Made by a program: the position numbers and the translations under genes. From NCBI GenBank assembly GCA_022709385.1, contig JAKLIX010000002.1:284478-348477 (forward strand): a stretch of DNA of 64,000 bases, in the 5' to 3' direction. This DNA is from Bacteroidota bacterium (lineage in GTDB: Bacteria; Bacteroidota; Bacteroidia; Bacteroidales; CAIXZF01). The notes beneath the pieces are model-generated. The model was given only the letters and a program-made list of their open reading frames with translations. It had not been told where the DNA came from and ran no database searches. Shown one piece after another: positions 33,427 through 43,700 of this stretch; position 1 is the first letter of the stretch; each line of letters begins with the position of its first letter.

Positions 33427-34764
33427 ATGAAAAGAATGACCATTTTAGCAAGTCTGTATATATCGGGCATAATCTTTCCATGTAATCATTGTTACTCACA
33501 GTGGATACAACAAGGATTGGGTTTTGAGCTTCCGGGTCGCGCTGCTGTCCAGTTAATAGCAATCAATGAAAATGTTGTATGGGGAATTGGTAGAATTGTT
33601 AATTCAGGTATGTTTATTCAAACTGTTGTACGAACACTGAACGGTGGTTTGAACTGGGAACTCATCAATATTCCCGGCTACCCTGATAACTCAATGTACA
33701 ATTTCTCTGCTGTTGACCAGGATCATGCATGGTTTGTTTTAATTGCTGGTACACCATCAACTTTAACTATGGTACGTACCACTGACGGGGGACAAACTTT
33801 TCAGGAAATGAATCCGGTTTTTTATCCGAATACAATTGTCACAGGTGTCCATTTCTTTGATGTGAACCGTGGATTCGTATCAGGTTATTCAAATACGCTG
33901 GGAATCATGCGCTTTTATACCACGGATGATGCCGGTCTTACCTGGCAGTGCTGGGACTCCTCGTATATTTTAAACCAATATATACCAAATGAAAGCATTG
34001 TCCCTAAGTATACCGTAAAAGACAGCATGATCAGGTGTATTTCGTCAAATGGAAGGATGTTCACATCCCATGACTGGGGCAGGCACTGGTCGGTAAATAT
34101 AACTCCTTTCTATATTAACACTTCTGTATATCAGATTGCGTTCAAGGAAAACATGGTGCAAGGCCTTGTCTGGGGGTATAATGCACTGTATGAAACCTTT
34201 AACGGTGGCATTACCTGGAGTCAGGTTATACCTGGTGTTGATAATGGTCAAGGAATCGTCTGGATCCCAGGTACATCCAACACTTGTATCCGTTTTTCCA
34301 CCTCTATTAATGAAGGTTGTTTTTATAGTACTGATGGCGGTCATACCTGGACCGAATTTCCAGAATTACACGGGAAACAACTGACTGCATCGGCCTGGTG
34401 GGATAATCAAACCGGTTGGATCGCTGAATATACAAAGGAACCTGACCCACCGGCCACGGGGATGTTCAGGTTTGACAGTATTTTTACAGCGGTCCCTCCT
34501 GTCCGGCAGGATGATCTCATTGAACTCTGGCCAAATCCGTGCAACGAAATCCTGCATCTTCAAAAGTTCAACATCTTCAGATCACATGCTGATTTCCAGG
34601 TAATGAACAGCCTGGGTCAGATCCGGACCGATGTGTCTTTCACAGCCGGCGATCATAAGGATAAAATATTGATGAATGTCAGTCAGCTTTCTGCCGGTTT
34701 ATACTTTTTAAGAATCAGTACGCCTGATAAGATCTACTGTAAAAAATTTGTAGTGGCTAAATAA
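33427..34764 (+). CDS. T9SS-secreted YCF48/BNR-repeat propeller protein
   Basis: A 445-residue secreted protein. A signal peptide (to CYSQW) is followed by about six blades with the TTDGGQTF, TTDDAGLTW, NGGITWSQ and STDGGHTWTEF type of Asp-box or YCF48 motif. It ends with a T9SS sorting domain (LWPNPCNEILHLQ to KKFVVAK). Such repeats make beta-propellers found in sortilin-like and photosystem-assembly-like proteins. The ligand is unknown. It is convergent with the aspartate kinase gene. Confidence 0.82.
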   Translation: MKRMTILASLYISGIIFPCNHCYSQWIQQGLGFELPGRAAVQLIAINENVVWGIGRIVNSGMFIQTVVRTLNGGLNWELINIPGYPDNSMYNFSAVDQDHAWFVLIAGTPSTLTMVRTTDGGQTFQEMNPVFYPNTIVTGVHFFDVNRGFVSGYSNTLGIMRFYTTDDAGLTWQCWDSSYILNQYIPNESIVPKYTVKDSMIRCISSNGRMFTSHDWGRHWSVNITPFYINTSVYQIAFKENMVQGLVWGYNALYETFNGGITWSQVIPGVDNGQGIVWIPGTSNTCIRFSTSINEGCFYSTDGGHTWTEFPELHGKQLTASAWWDNQTGWIAEYTKEPDPPATGMFRFDSIFTAVPPVRQDDLIELWPNPCNEILHLQKFNIFRSHADFQVMNSLGQIRTDVSFTAGDHKDKILMNVSQLSAGLYFLRISTPDKIYCKKFVVAK

Positions 34765-34783
34765 ACCGATCCAAGCACACGAA

Positions 34784-36070
34784 TCACCCACTCACCACCA
34801 ACTGACAGGTATAGCGGCTGCGGTGTTCCAAAAGCACTTCTCTCCTGCCGGCCAGATGATCGAGGATATCCTGTGTGTAATTCCGGATGGTGATCAGGGT
34901 GAGGTTTTCATTGTAGCGGATTACAAAGCGGCCGGAGAGTTCGTGAAAGAGGGCTTCCTTTTTCTGCCCCGGATCATCCATGCAGACCGAGAAGCTGATG
35001 GCGGAGTTCTGCATCACATTGACGGTCAATCCGAGTCGTGAAAAGACGCCGAAGATTTCATGGAGTTTTTCTTCGTTTACATAAGAAAAATCGCGGGTGG
35101 AGATGGAAAGCAGCAGTTGTTTGTCTTTGTGGATATAGCAAGGGATACGGGATTCAGTGGATTCCTCCCCGCAAATGAGGGTACCCTGTTCTGAAGGATC
35201 GGAAAATGACAGTATCCGCAAGGGGATATTTTTGTTTTGCAGGGGTTTGATGGTATCGGGGTGGATGATGCCCGCTCCGTACCAGGATAACTCCAGTGCT
35301 TCCTTGTAGGAAGTCTTTTCAATGATCCGGACGTCGCTGAAGTACCTGGGATCGGCATTGTACAGGCCGGGCACATCTTTCCAGATGATAAGTTCTTCCG
35401 CATCGAGGATATAGGCCAGGATGGCTGCTGAGAAATCAGACCCTTCCCTTCCCAAGGTGGTATGGGAACCGTCTTCCGCCCTGGCGATAAAGCCCTGGGT
35501 GACGGCCACCGCCTGGAAGAGGGACTCCTCAAAAAAAGGCAGCAGTTGCTGTTTCACCTGCCGGATGCTTTTCTCCCAGTTGACCCCGGCCCTTCTGTAG
35601 CGCTTGTCGGTCACGATCAATTCACCGGCATTGAACAGGGTGTTTTGAATCCCAGATTCCGAAAGATAACGGGAAAGGATCATGGCTGAGAATTGCTCGC
35701 CGTAACCCACGATCTGATCATATTCGTAGTCGAAATTACCGCCGGGGGGCTGGCTCAACAATCCGGAAAGTTCCGCCGTTTTCAGCAGAAAATCCTGATA
35801 CACAGGATGGGAAGAATCGGGAAAGAGTGCCGCAACGATTTTAAGGTGAAAGCTGATGACATCCGACAGCAATCCCTGCAATTCCCGCTGATCCCCTGTA
35901 TAAGCCTTCACCAGGGCTTCCAGTGCATTGGTCGTTTTTCCCATGGCTGAAACCACCACCATCAGGGGCCGGCCGGGATAACGCTTGAGGATTTCAGCCA
36001 CATTCCGGACGGCATCCGCATCTTTCACCGAGGCGCCCCCGAACTTAAACACCAGTATTTTCTTTTGCAC
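34784..36070 (-). CDS. lysC: Aspartate kinase
   Basis: A monofunctional aspartokinase of 428 residues. KFGGASV (9-15) binds ATP and aspartate, TTLGREGSDFSA lies near 205-216, and YGAGIIHPDTI is the family motif before the ACT domains (about 300-428). The enzyme phosphorylates aspartate for Lys, Met and Thr synthesis; the ACT region gives allosteric control. The gene starts 24 bp after the propeller B stop and may be co-transcribed with it. A truncated copy of its 3' end lies at 32683-32856. Confidence 0.93.
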   Translation of the reverse strand: MQKKILVFKFGGASVKDADAVRNVAEILKRYPGRPLMVVVSAMGKTTNALEALVKAYTGDQRELQGLLSDVISFHLKIVAALFPDSSHPVYQDFLLKTAELSGLLSQPPGGNFDYEYDQIVGYGEQFSAMILSRYLSESGIQNTLFNAGELIVTDKRYRRAGVNWEKSIRQVKQQLLPFFEESLFQAVAVTQGFIARAEDGSHTTLGREGSDFSAAILAYILDAEELIIWKDVPGLYNADPRYFSDVRIIEKTSYKEALELSWYGAGIIHPDTIKPLQNKNIPLRILSFSDPSEQGTLICGEESTESRIPCYIHKDKQLLLSISTRDFSYVNEEKLHEIFGVFSRLGLTVNVMQNSAISFSVCMDDPGQKKEALFHELSGRFVIRYNENLTLITIRNYTQDILDHLAGRREVLLEHRSRYTCQLVVSG

Positions 36071-36094
36071 AGGATTTAATTTTAATGCTTTGTT

Positions 36095-38233
36095 TTATTG
36101 CCGGGACAATTTCAACACCTTAGCCCTGAGTGTTTCTTTTCCCGTATTCACGAACAGGATATAACAAGCCGGATCCAATCCTGAAAGGTCGACAGGATCG
36201 TCAGGATGCAACAGTTGCATTTGTACGACCTGTCTTCCCGACAGATCGCAGATCGTGAGCGTGGGACTTCCCTTCGGGGGACAGGGAAAATTCAGCCGTA
36301 TATGTTGTTTCGCCGGATTCGGATATACGGAAAGCATGGCGGCGGGGCCGTGCGGTATTTCATCCACGGCGCCTGCAGGTTCCATGGTAAGGCAAAGCAG
36401 TTGCAGATGCTGCATGAACCACATCCTTCCCTGGCTGTCCGCGAGGAAATTCCAGACCGTTTCGCTGCACAGGGGGGAATTCGAGGCGTCGAAAAAAGAC
36501 CAGCCATTCCAGTCGTAAAGTGCCAGACCATTTTCAATGCCATACCAAATCCTGCCGGCCGTATCTATCCCGAGCAGCCCCTGGTCGGGGGCAGGCAGGC
36601 CGGTGTTGTTCTGGTCGTACAGATTCAGGTTACTGCCGTCAAAACGCATCAGTCCGATAAACATGCCACCGGAATAAAAATCGAACCACAGCATGTCATC
36701 CTCGTCAACATGCAGGTTTCTGACCTCAGGCCAGGGATGGCTGAAGAAAGCCTCATCGTAAACCGTCCAGTCAGTTCCCTGGAGCATGATCATGCCGCTT
36801 TGCCCGTTGCTGAGCCAGATCTGTCCCTGTTTACCGGCCGCAGCGTCATACAGGATGTCGATAAAAGGATAGTCCTGTTTCCGGTAAACAGTCCAGACCG
36901 TATCGTTGTATGTGTACAGTTCCCATTGCGAAACAGCATGGATGCGTTTGGCGGCATCCACGATCACTTTGGAAATAAAACCCGTGCTCATCGGGGTGTT
37001 GGACCCGTTGTAGCGGATGACGCTATCCTGGGTGATACAGAGCAAGCCTCCTGACCAGCTGTAATCCGCTGCCCACACCCGGTTGGAGGAATCCACCGCC
37101 AGGGAGACAAAGCTTTGCTGGCTTCCATATGCCCGGCAGGGAACAATTTCCGTCCAGCTATCCCCGCTGAGCCTGCTGATATTGCCGTCGCCGGCGGTGC
37201 CCACCCAGATATCGGCCTGAAGGTCTTCCACCAGACCTCCCTCACACACTGCCTGGATGGTGTTGTTGGCTATCCGGAAGTAAAGCAGCGTATCCGGTGT
37301 AAGCATATTCAGGCCCTGCTCTGTCCCGATCCACAGGGTATCGCTGACGGCAGCCGCAGAAAAAACCTCATCGGAAGCCAGTCCGCTGCCGGCCTGGTTA
37401 AACACCTGCCAGTTGTTGCCGTCGAAACAGACCAGCCCTGAACGCGTACTGACCAGCAGGCTGCTGTCGCTGTATTGGATTCTCCTGATCCTGGTCTGAG
37501 GCAGTCCGGAGTTCTGGTGGTTGTAAACCGTCCAGTCGTCGAAATCATATTTTACCAGCGTATGATCCTCATCCCAGGTCGGATAAACACCATAGGTATG
37601 ACAGGCCACCCAGAGGTTTCCCTGCTGGTCGAAACAAAGCGAATTGATCTGGTCGTAGGGCAGGCCGCTGTTGGCGGCATTGTACACAGTGAACTGCTCC
37701 CCCGCGAGGCGCAGCAGTCCGTGCTGCCAGGTACCCAGCCAAACCTCATCTTCCTTAACGGCCAGGCTGCTGATCTGCACATTGTAACCCAGGAGCGGCA
37801 GATCCCATTCCGTTCGCTGACAGCCCTGGTAACGGTAAAGCCGGGTCTGATCGATCACCCAGATGGTCCATTGCTGATCGAAGACAAAGTCAAGCATATA
37901 GTCAAAACTGTCGATAATGGAGAGGTTGCCGGAGTTGAAATAGTAAAGGTTCGTCCCGCCAGCCACGATATTGTTATTCGGGTCGGCATCGATATGTACC
38001 AGGCCGGGGCAGCGCTTGCCGAGGGGGTGGTCGAAACGCTCCGCGCTAAGGGTCTGGGGATTGATCCTGACAATGGAATTCACTCCCGACACCCATACAG
38101 AACCGTCCGCCTGACAAATATCCTCCACCCGCTGCATGGGAATGTACTGCTTCCAATGGGCGGTCGGTTGGGCATGCAAGAATGCAGTTGTCAGGAAAAG
38201 GAAGGGTAATGCAAAATGAATTTTACCAGGCAT
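36095..38233 (-). CDS. T9SS-secreted two-component-regulator-type propeller protein B
   Basis: A 712-residue secreted protein with a signal peptide (MPGKIHFALPFLFLTTAFLHAQ). About eleven blades carry VWLGTWQHGLLRL, LWVACHTYGVY, LWIGTEQGLNML and IWYGIENGLALY type motifs. The C-terminal T9SS domain is LSVYPNPAKQHIRL to KVLKLSRQ. It has the same length and architecture as propeller A but is well diverged. It is 11 bp downstream of the DUF4143 ATPase gene and 24 bp upstream of aspartate kinase, an unexpected mixed operon. Confidence 0.85.
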   Translation of the reverse strand: MPGKIHFALPFLFLTTAFLHAQPTAHWKQYIPMQRVEDICQADGSVWVSGVNSIVRINPQTLSAERFDHPLGKRCPGLVHIDADPNNNIVAGGTNLYYFNSGNLSIIDSFDYMLDFVFDQQWTIWVIDQTRLYRYQGCQRTEWDLPLLGYNVQISSLAVKEDEVWLGTWQHGLLRLAGEQFTVYNAANSGLPYDQINSLCFDQQGNLWVACHTYGVYPTWDEDHTLVKYDFDDWTVYNHQNSGLPQTRIRRIQYSDSSLLVSTRSGLVCFDGNNWQVFNQAGSGLASDEVFSAAAVSDTLWIGTEQGLNMLTPDTLLYFRIANNTIQAVCEGGLVEDLQADIWVGTAGDGNISRLSGDSWTEIVPCRAYGSQQSFVSLAVDSSNRVWAADYSWSGGLLCITQDSVIRYNGSNTPMSTGFISKVIVDAAKRIHAVSQWELYTYNDTVWTVYRKQDYPFIDILYDAAAGKQGQIWLSNGQSGMIMLQGTDWTVYDEAFFSHPWPEVRNLHVDEDDMLWFDFYSGGMFIGLMRFDGSNLNLYDQNNTGLPAPDQGLLGIDTAGRIWYGIENGLALYDWNGWSFFDASNSPLCSETVWNFLADSQGRMWFMQHLQLLCLTMEPAGAVDEIPHGPAAMLSVYPNPAKQHIRLNFPCPPKGSPTLTICDLSGRQVVQMQLLHPDDPVDLSGLDPACYILFVNTGKETLRAKVLKLSRQ

Positions 38234-38244
38234 GATAAGTCTTT

Positions 38245-39411
38245 TTATATATTATCCGGATGAAGGAAGTGTGACCTCCAGTTCTTCACCTTGATCCCAT
38301 CAGATCTATGCTGAAAGACATCGCCGGCATAAAGAACAAGTGCCCCGGAAACACCCGAGAGTTTCATCCAATACCTGAGGTTTTTGAAGAAGTCAGCAGT
38401 GATGGTACGGCCGGATTTTATTTCGACCGGCAGCATCGCATCGGCATCTTCCATGATCAGGTCTATCTCATGTCCGGTTTTATCTCTCCAGAAAAAGACA
38501 TCCGGTAAAATGCCCCTGTTGGCACGATGTTTCACCACTTCCGAAACCACCATGGTTTCAAACACCGCTCCTCTAAGCGGGTGATTTTCAAGTTGTTGTG
38601 CCTGATAAATCCCTAGCAGTGAGCAAGCCAGGCCAGTATCATAGAAATACATTTTCGGTTTTTTCACCAGACTTTTCCTGAAATTCTTATAATGCGGCCG
38701 CAGCAGAAAGATGATAAAACTGTTCTCGAGAATACCGATCCACGACTGGACGGTTTTGGTATCTATCCCTGCTTCGACGGCCAGTGCAGAATAATTAAGT
38801 TCCTGGCCGGTGCGTCCTGCAAGCAAGCGAAGAAAACGTTCAAATACCAGCAGGTCGGTAATATTCTTCACTTGCCTCACATCCCTTTCCACATAGGTAC
38901 GGATATAGTTTGCCATCCAGTCGGGGGCCGGAATAGCCTGATCATGGACCGGAGGATAAAACCCTTTGTGAATCAACGAATTATCATCATCCGGAAGCCA
39001 GGAACCCTGTTGTAGTTCAGGCAATGAAAACGGAAGCAGGTTTAAATAGGCAATCCTTCCGGCAAGTGTCTGTGATACAGACTGCTGTAGCAGAAAATTA
39101 TTGGAACCCGTAAGGATAAACCGGCCTTTGGCGGCTGACTGGTCGATGAGGCCCTGAAGCCAGGAAAAAAGACCGGGAGTTCTCTGAACCTCATCAATTA
39201 CGGCACCCTGTTCTATGCCTGAAAGAAAGCCCTTGGGATCTTCAGTGGCAAATTGCCTGGTATCCGGATTTTCAAGGGAAAAATAAGGCAGATGTCCGAA
39301 AACATGTTTTACGAGTGTGGTCTTTCCCGACTGACGGGGTCCGGTAACAGCCACTGCTTTAAAGTTTTCAGACAGCTCAATCAGTCTTTTTTCTGCTTCT
39401 CTTCGAATCAT
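38245..39411 (-). CDS. AAA ATPase with DUF4143 C-terminal domain
   Basis: A 388-residue protein. Walker A is GPRQSGKTT (24-32) and Walker B is GAVIDEVQ, followed by the LTGSNNFLL sensor. The DUF4143 half ends in GHEIDLI and LPVEIKSGR, a PD-(D/E)xK-nuclease-like signature. Such ATPases are common in Bacteroidota and archaea, often in variable regions; the function is unproven. A striking operator-like palindrome lies just upstream at 39423-39453. Confidence 0.88.
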   Translation of the reverse strand: MIRREAEKRLIELSENFKAVAVTGPRQSGKTTLVKHVFGHLPYFSLENPDTRQFATEDPKGFLSGIEQGAVIDEVQRTPGLFSWLQGLIDQSAAKGRFILTGSNNFLLQQSVSQTLAGRIAYLNLLPFSLPELQQGSWLPDDDNSLIHKGFYPPVHDQAIPAPDWMANYIRTYVERDVRQVKNITDLLVFERFLRLLAGRTGQELNYSALAVEAGIDTKTVQSWIGILENSFIIFLLRPHYKNFRKSLVKKPKMYFYDTGLACSLLGIYQAQQLENHPLRGAVFETMVVSEVVKHRANRGILPDVFFWRDKTGHEIDLIMEDADAMLPVEIKSGRTITADFFKNLRYWMKLSGVSGALVLYAGDVFQHRSDGIKVKNWRSHFLHPDNI

Positions 39412-39422
39412 TCACCAAAAAT

Positions 39423-39453
39423 ATGGAATTTTATGGAATCGGATTCCATAAAA
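39423..39453. promoter_or_regulatory. Three-half-site operator between the DUF4143 gene and fbp
   Basis: ATGGAAT occurs at 39423-39429 and 39433-39439, and its complement ATTCCAT at 39443-39449, each exactly 10 bp apart. The last two form a perfect 12-1-12 palindrome (39429-39453). The first half-site overlaps a minus-strand TATTTTTG box at 39416-39423 that lies directly before the DUF4143 start codon. Binding here would be expected to repress that gene; the regulator is unknown. Confidence 0.6.
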
Positions 39454-39692
39454 GGCCAGTTTTTCAGAATTTTAATTTGAACGGTGATAGAAACACTACA
39501 AAGATAAGTGCATTGTGGTCATGCCATGCATTTGATTGGGTGATTCCTTCACTTTCGACATCAGGAAACGGAAAACCGGCCGGAAGAAAAGAAGCCGGTC
39601 ATCAGGCTTCAAGGTGTCGCAGCCAAAGAATATCTTTTCGTTAAGCCGTGCAGTATCCGAAGAATTTCAGACCTTTGCCGGAAAATATCATT

Positions 39693-40712
39693 ATGAAGAC
39701 GTTAATACAGTTCATCAGCGAGACCCAGCATGATTTTCCATACGCCACGGGGGAGTTGAGCCGCCTTTTGAACGATATCGGGATCGCGGCCAAGATCGTG
39801 AACCGGGAGGTGAACAAGGCCGGACTGAGCCATATCATGGGCTTGTCGGGACAGGTGAATGTGCAGGGAGAGGAGCAGAAGAAGCTGGATGTATTTGCCA
39901 ATGAGCAGTTCATTTCGGCGCTTCGGTATGGCGGACAATGCTGTGCACTGGCTTCGGAAGAGAATGACGAGATCATCATCTTTGACAATGAAATATCGCG
40001 GAGGGGTAAATACGTGGTAGCCATCGATCCGCTGGACGGCTCCTCCAACATCGAGGTGAATGTTTCCATCGGAACCGTATTTTCGATTTACCGGCGGATC
40101 AGCAAGCCGGGAGAAGCAGCCACTGAGGAAGATCTGTTACAGCCCGGCACCAGCATGATCGCGGCAGGATACGTGATCTACGGCTCCTCGACCATGCTGG
40201 TGTATACCACCGGCTACGGGGTAAACGGCTTCACCTACGATCCTTCGGTGGGTCTGTTCCTGTTATCACATCCCAACATGAAGATCCCTGCTGCCGGAAA
40301 CATATATTCCATCAACGAAGCCAACTATATTTATTTCCCCGAAGGAGTGAAACAATACCTGCAATACTGCCAGGAAGACGACAAGGCGAGCGGGCGGCCT
40401 TACACCACCCGCTATATCGGTTCCCTGGTGGCTGATTTTCACCGCAACCTGATCAGGGGGGGCATTTACATTTACCCCGGAACGGCCAAGAATCCGGCGG
40501 GCAAGCTAAGGCTGCTCTATGAATGCAATCCCATTGCCTTTATCGCCGAACAGGCAGGCGGCAAAGCAAGCGACGGTTTCAGGCGGATCATGGAGATCAA
40601 ACCGGAACATATTCATCAGCGCAGTCCCTTCTTTGTAGGATCGACTTCCATGGTCGACAAAGCGGAAGAAAGCATGCTGACCTACTCAGGCGATTTCCGC
40701 AACAAACACTGA
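39693..40712 (+). CDS. fbp: Fructose-1,6-bisphosphatase class I
   Basis: A cytoplasmic enzyme of 339 residues from ATG 39693; an upstream GTG at 39648 is less likely because a near-consensus GACCTTTG box lies at 39670-39677. It contains [14 protein letters not shown], the metal and phosphate site of class I FBPases, and also [15 protein letters not shown] and the closing [12 protein letters not shown]. It hydrolyses fructose-1,6-bisphosphate in gluconeogenesis. mfd follows within 15 bp. Confidence 0.94.
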   Translation: MKTLIQFISETQHDFPYATGELSRLLNDIGIAAKIVNREVNKAGLSHIMGLSGQVNVQGEEQKKLDVFANEQFISALRYGGQCCALASEENDEIIIFDNEISRRGKYVVAIDPLDGSSNIEVNVSIGTVFSIYRRISKPGEAATEEDLLQPGTSMIAAGYVIYGSSTMLVYTTGYGVNGFTYDPSVGLFLLSHPNMKIPAAGNIYSINEANYIYFPEGVKQYLQYCQEDDKASGRPYTTRYIGSLVADFHRNLIRGGIYIYPGTAKNPAGKLRLLYECNPIAFIAEQAGGKASDGFRRIMEIKPEHIHQRSPFFVGSTSMVDKAEESMLTYSGDFRNKH

Positions 40713-40726
40713 ATGAACTGATTGCC

Positions 40727-43700
40727 GTGCCACAGCATCCTTTTGCCGGATTCTACCAGGCACTGCTTCCCGCCCTTCCCGGGAGCGGAGAAAGACATTC
40801 CTTCCGGGGTCTGAACGGATCGTTAAAGTCAATCATACTCAGCCTGCTCTTTCCTGAATGGAAAAATCACCAGCTCTGTATCCTGGCCGATAAAGAATCG
40901 GCCGCATATTTTTACAACGACCTGGAAAACCTGCTGGACCAGCAAAAGGCAGAACCGGCATCAAAGCGGGTGTTGTTCTATCCCACTTCCTACCGTAAAC
41001 CTTATGACATTGAGGAGGCCGACAACGCGAATATGCTGAGCCGGTCGGAAGTCTTGTCAAGGCTGGGCAGCGGGCACAAACCGCTGATCATTGTGACTTA
41101 TCCCGAAGCCCTCAGCGAAAGGATCATCTCGGTGCAGGAGCTGAAAAAGGTCACCCTTCAGATAAAGATGGGAGAGAACCTCAGCCTGGACTTCATCACC
41201 GATGTGTTTCATGAATATGGTTTTGAACGCTGCGATTTCGTAGTGGAGGCCGGTCAGTACGCCATCAGGGGAGGACTGGTGGACGTGTTTTCCTATGCGG
41301 ATGACTATCCTTACCGCCTGGAGTTTGACGGCGACCTCATCAGTTCAATCCGAAGCTTTGACCCCACGACCCAGCTTTCGGTGAAGACGCACCAGGCAGT
41401 GTCTGTGCTGCCCAATGTGCATGGCGCGCAGATTACAGAAAAACGGCAGCATTTTCTTTCCCTTTTTGGCCGTGAAGTGCCTGTCTGGATTGAAGACACG
41501 GGCTTCCTGCTCGAGAAGACAGAACAGACCTTTGAAAAGGCCGAAGCCCTGTATAAACTGAAGGAGGGTCCGGTTGCCCACCTGTCGCCGGGGGAACTGT
41601 ACGCCGGTCGTGAAGAAACCCTCCGCCTCTTACAGGAACACCCGGTCATTGAATTCGGACTTCACCCCTTTTTCAAGGATGCAGCCGTTCATCAGTTCCA
41701 TGCTTCCCCCCAGCCCCTTTTCCACAAGAACTTCGAGTTGTTGCTTCAAAGCCTGGATGAGCTCAGGCTGAATGGATACCGCACTTTCCTGCTGAGCGAC
41801 AATCCGAAACAGACCGAACGCCTGCAGTCGGTACTGGAAGACTTACTTCCTGCAGAAAGAAAAGGAGAAGTGTTTTTTGAAGCCTTAGCCCTGACCCTGC
41901 ATGAAGGCTTCACAGACCACGAAAGGAAAATTGCCTGCTTCACCGATCACCAGTTGTTCGACCGTTACCACCGCTTCCGCATCAGGGAAAGCTTCAGTGC
42001 AAAGGAAGCGATGACCATCAACGAGATGTACGGTCTGAAGCCCGGCGACTATGTGACACATATCGACCACGGGGTCGGGCGTTTCGACGGGCTTGAGATC
42101 ATCGAGAACAACGGACGGAAGCAGGAAGCCATCCGGTTGTTTTACAAGAACAACGACATCCTGTATGTGAGCATCCATTCCCTCCACCGGATATCCCGGT
42201 TTACCGGCCAGGAGGGAAGCATTCCGCCACTCGACAGGCTTGGTTCGGGAGCATGGCAGCGGTTGAAAGAAAAGACCAAAAGAAAGGTCAAGGACATTGC
42301 CAGGGACCTGATCAGGCTCTACGCACAGAGAAGAAAATCAAAAGGTTTTGCTTTTTCGGCCGACACCTATCTGCAACGGGAACTGGAGGCTTCCTTCATC
42401 TATGAAGACACTCCCGATCAGATCAAAGCCACCGCCGACATCAAGCAGGATCTGGAGGCGGACTTTCCCATGGACAGGCTTATCTGCGGGGATGTGGGAT
42501 TTGGAAAGACGGAAGTGGCCATCAGGGCTGCCTTTAAAGTCGTTGCCGACAGCAGGCAGGTGGCGGTGCTGGTGCCCACCACCATCCTGGCCCTGCAGCA
42601 TTTTCACACCTTCAGCGAGAGGCTCGAAAAATTCCCGTGCAGGGTGGATTATATCAACCGTTTCAGGAGCAGTGCGGAACAGAAACAGGTGTTAAAAGAC
42701 CTGGAATCCGGCAAGACCGACATCCTGATCGGGACGCACCGGCTGCTCAGTGAAGACGTGAAGTTTAAAGACCTCGGACTGCTGGTGCTGGATGAAGAAC
42801 AGAAGTTCGGCGTAGCTGCCAAAGAAAAGCTCAAGAAAATCAGGGTCAATGTGGATACCCTCACCCTGACGGCCACGCCCATTCCCAGAACCCTGCAGTT
42901 CAGCCTGATGGGTGCCCGCGACCTGAGCATCATCAGTACGCCTCCGCCCAACCGCCAGCCGGTTCAAACCGAACTGCGCGCCTTCAATGAGGAAATTATC
43001 CGCAATGCCATCCATGATGAGATTTCCAGGGGTGGACAGGTATTCTTCGTCCATAACCGGATTCAGAACATCACGGAAGTGGCGGGCATGATCCGCAAGT
43101 ACTGTCCGGATGCCCGGGTGGCCATTGCCCACGGCCAGATGGAAGGACATGAGCTGGAGAAGATCATGATGGCCTTCATCGAAGGGATGTACGATGTACT
43201 GGTGGCCACCACCATCATCGAAAGCGGCCTCGATATCCCCAATGCCAACACCATCTTCATCAATGAGGCACATCACTACGGTCTGAGCGACCTTCACCAG
43301 CTCAGGGGGCGGGTCGGACGGTCGAACCGGAAGGCCTTCTGCTACCTGCTGGCCCCACCCCTTACGGTACTGACGGAAGAAGCCAGAAAGCGGCTGCAGG
43401 CCGTGGAAGAGTTTTCAGATCTCGGAAGCGGATTCAATATCGCCATGCGCGACCTCGACATCCGGGGTGCAGGCAATATCCTCGGTGCGGAACAAAGCGG
43501 ATTCATCGCAGAAATAGGTTTCGAGATGTACCAGAAGATCCTGGATGAAGCCATCTTTGAACTCAAACAAAGCGATTTCCCGGAACTGGCGGCGGAAGAG
43601 AAAGATGCAGCCTGGGTGAAGGAATGCAGCCTGGAAACCGATCTGGAACTGCTGATCCCGCCCGACTATGTGAACAACACCACCGAAAGGCTCAACCTTT

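Noticed and set aside
40523..40726. Upstream extension of mfd overlapping fbp by almost 200 bp
   Set aside because: The translated segment has no resemblance to Mfd and lies in another frame of fbp; a start at GTG 40727 gives the normal length.
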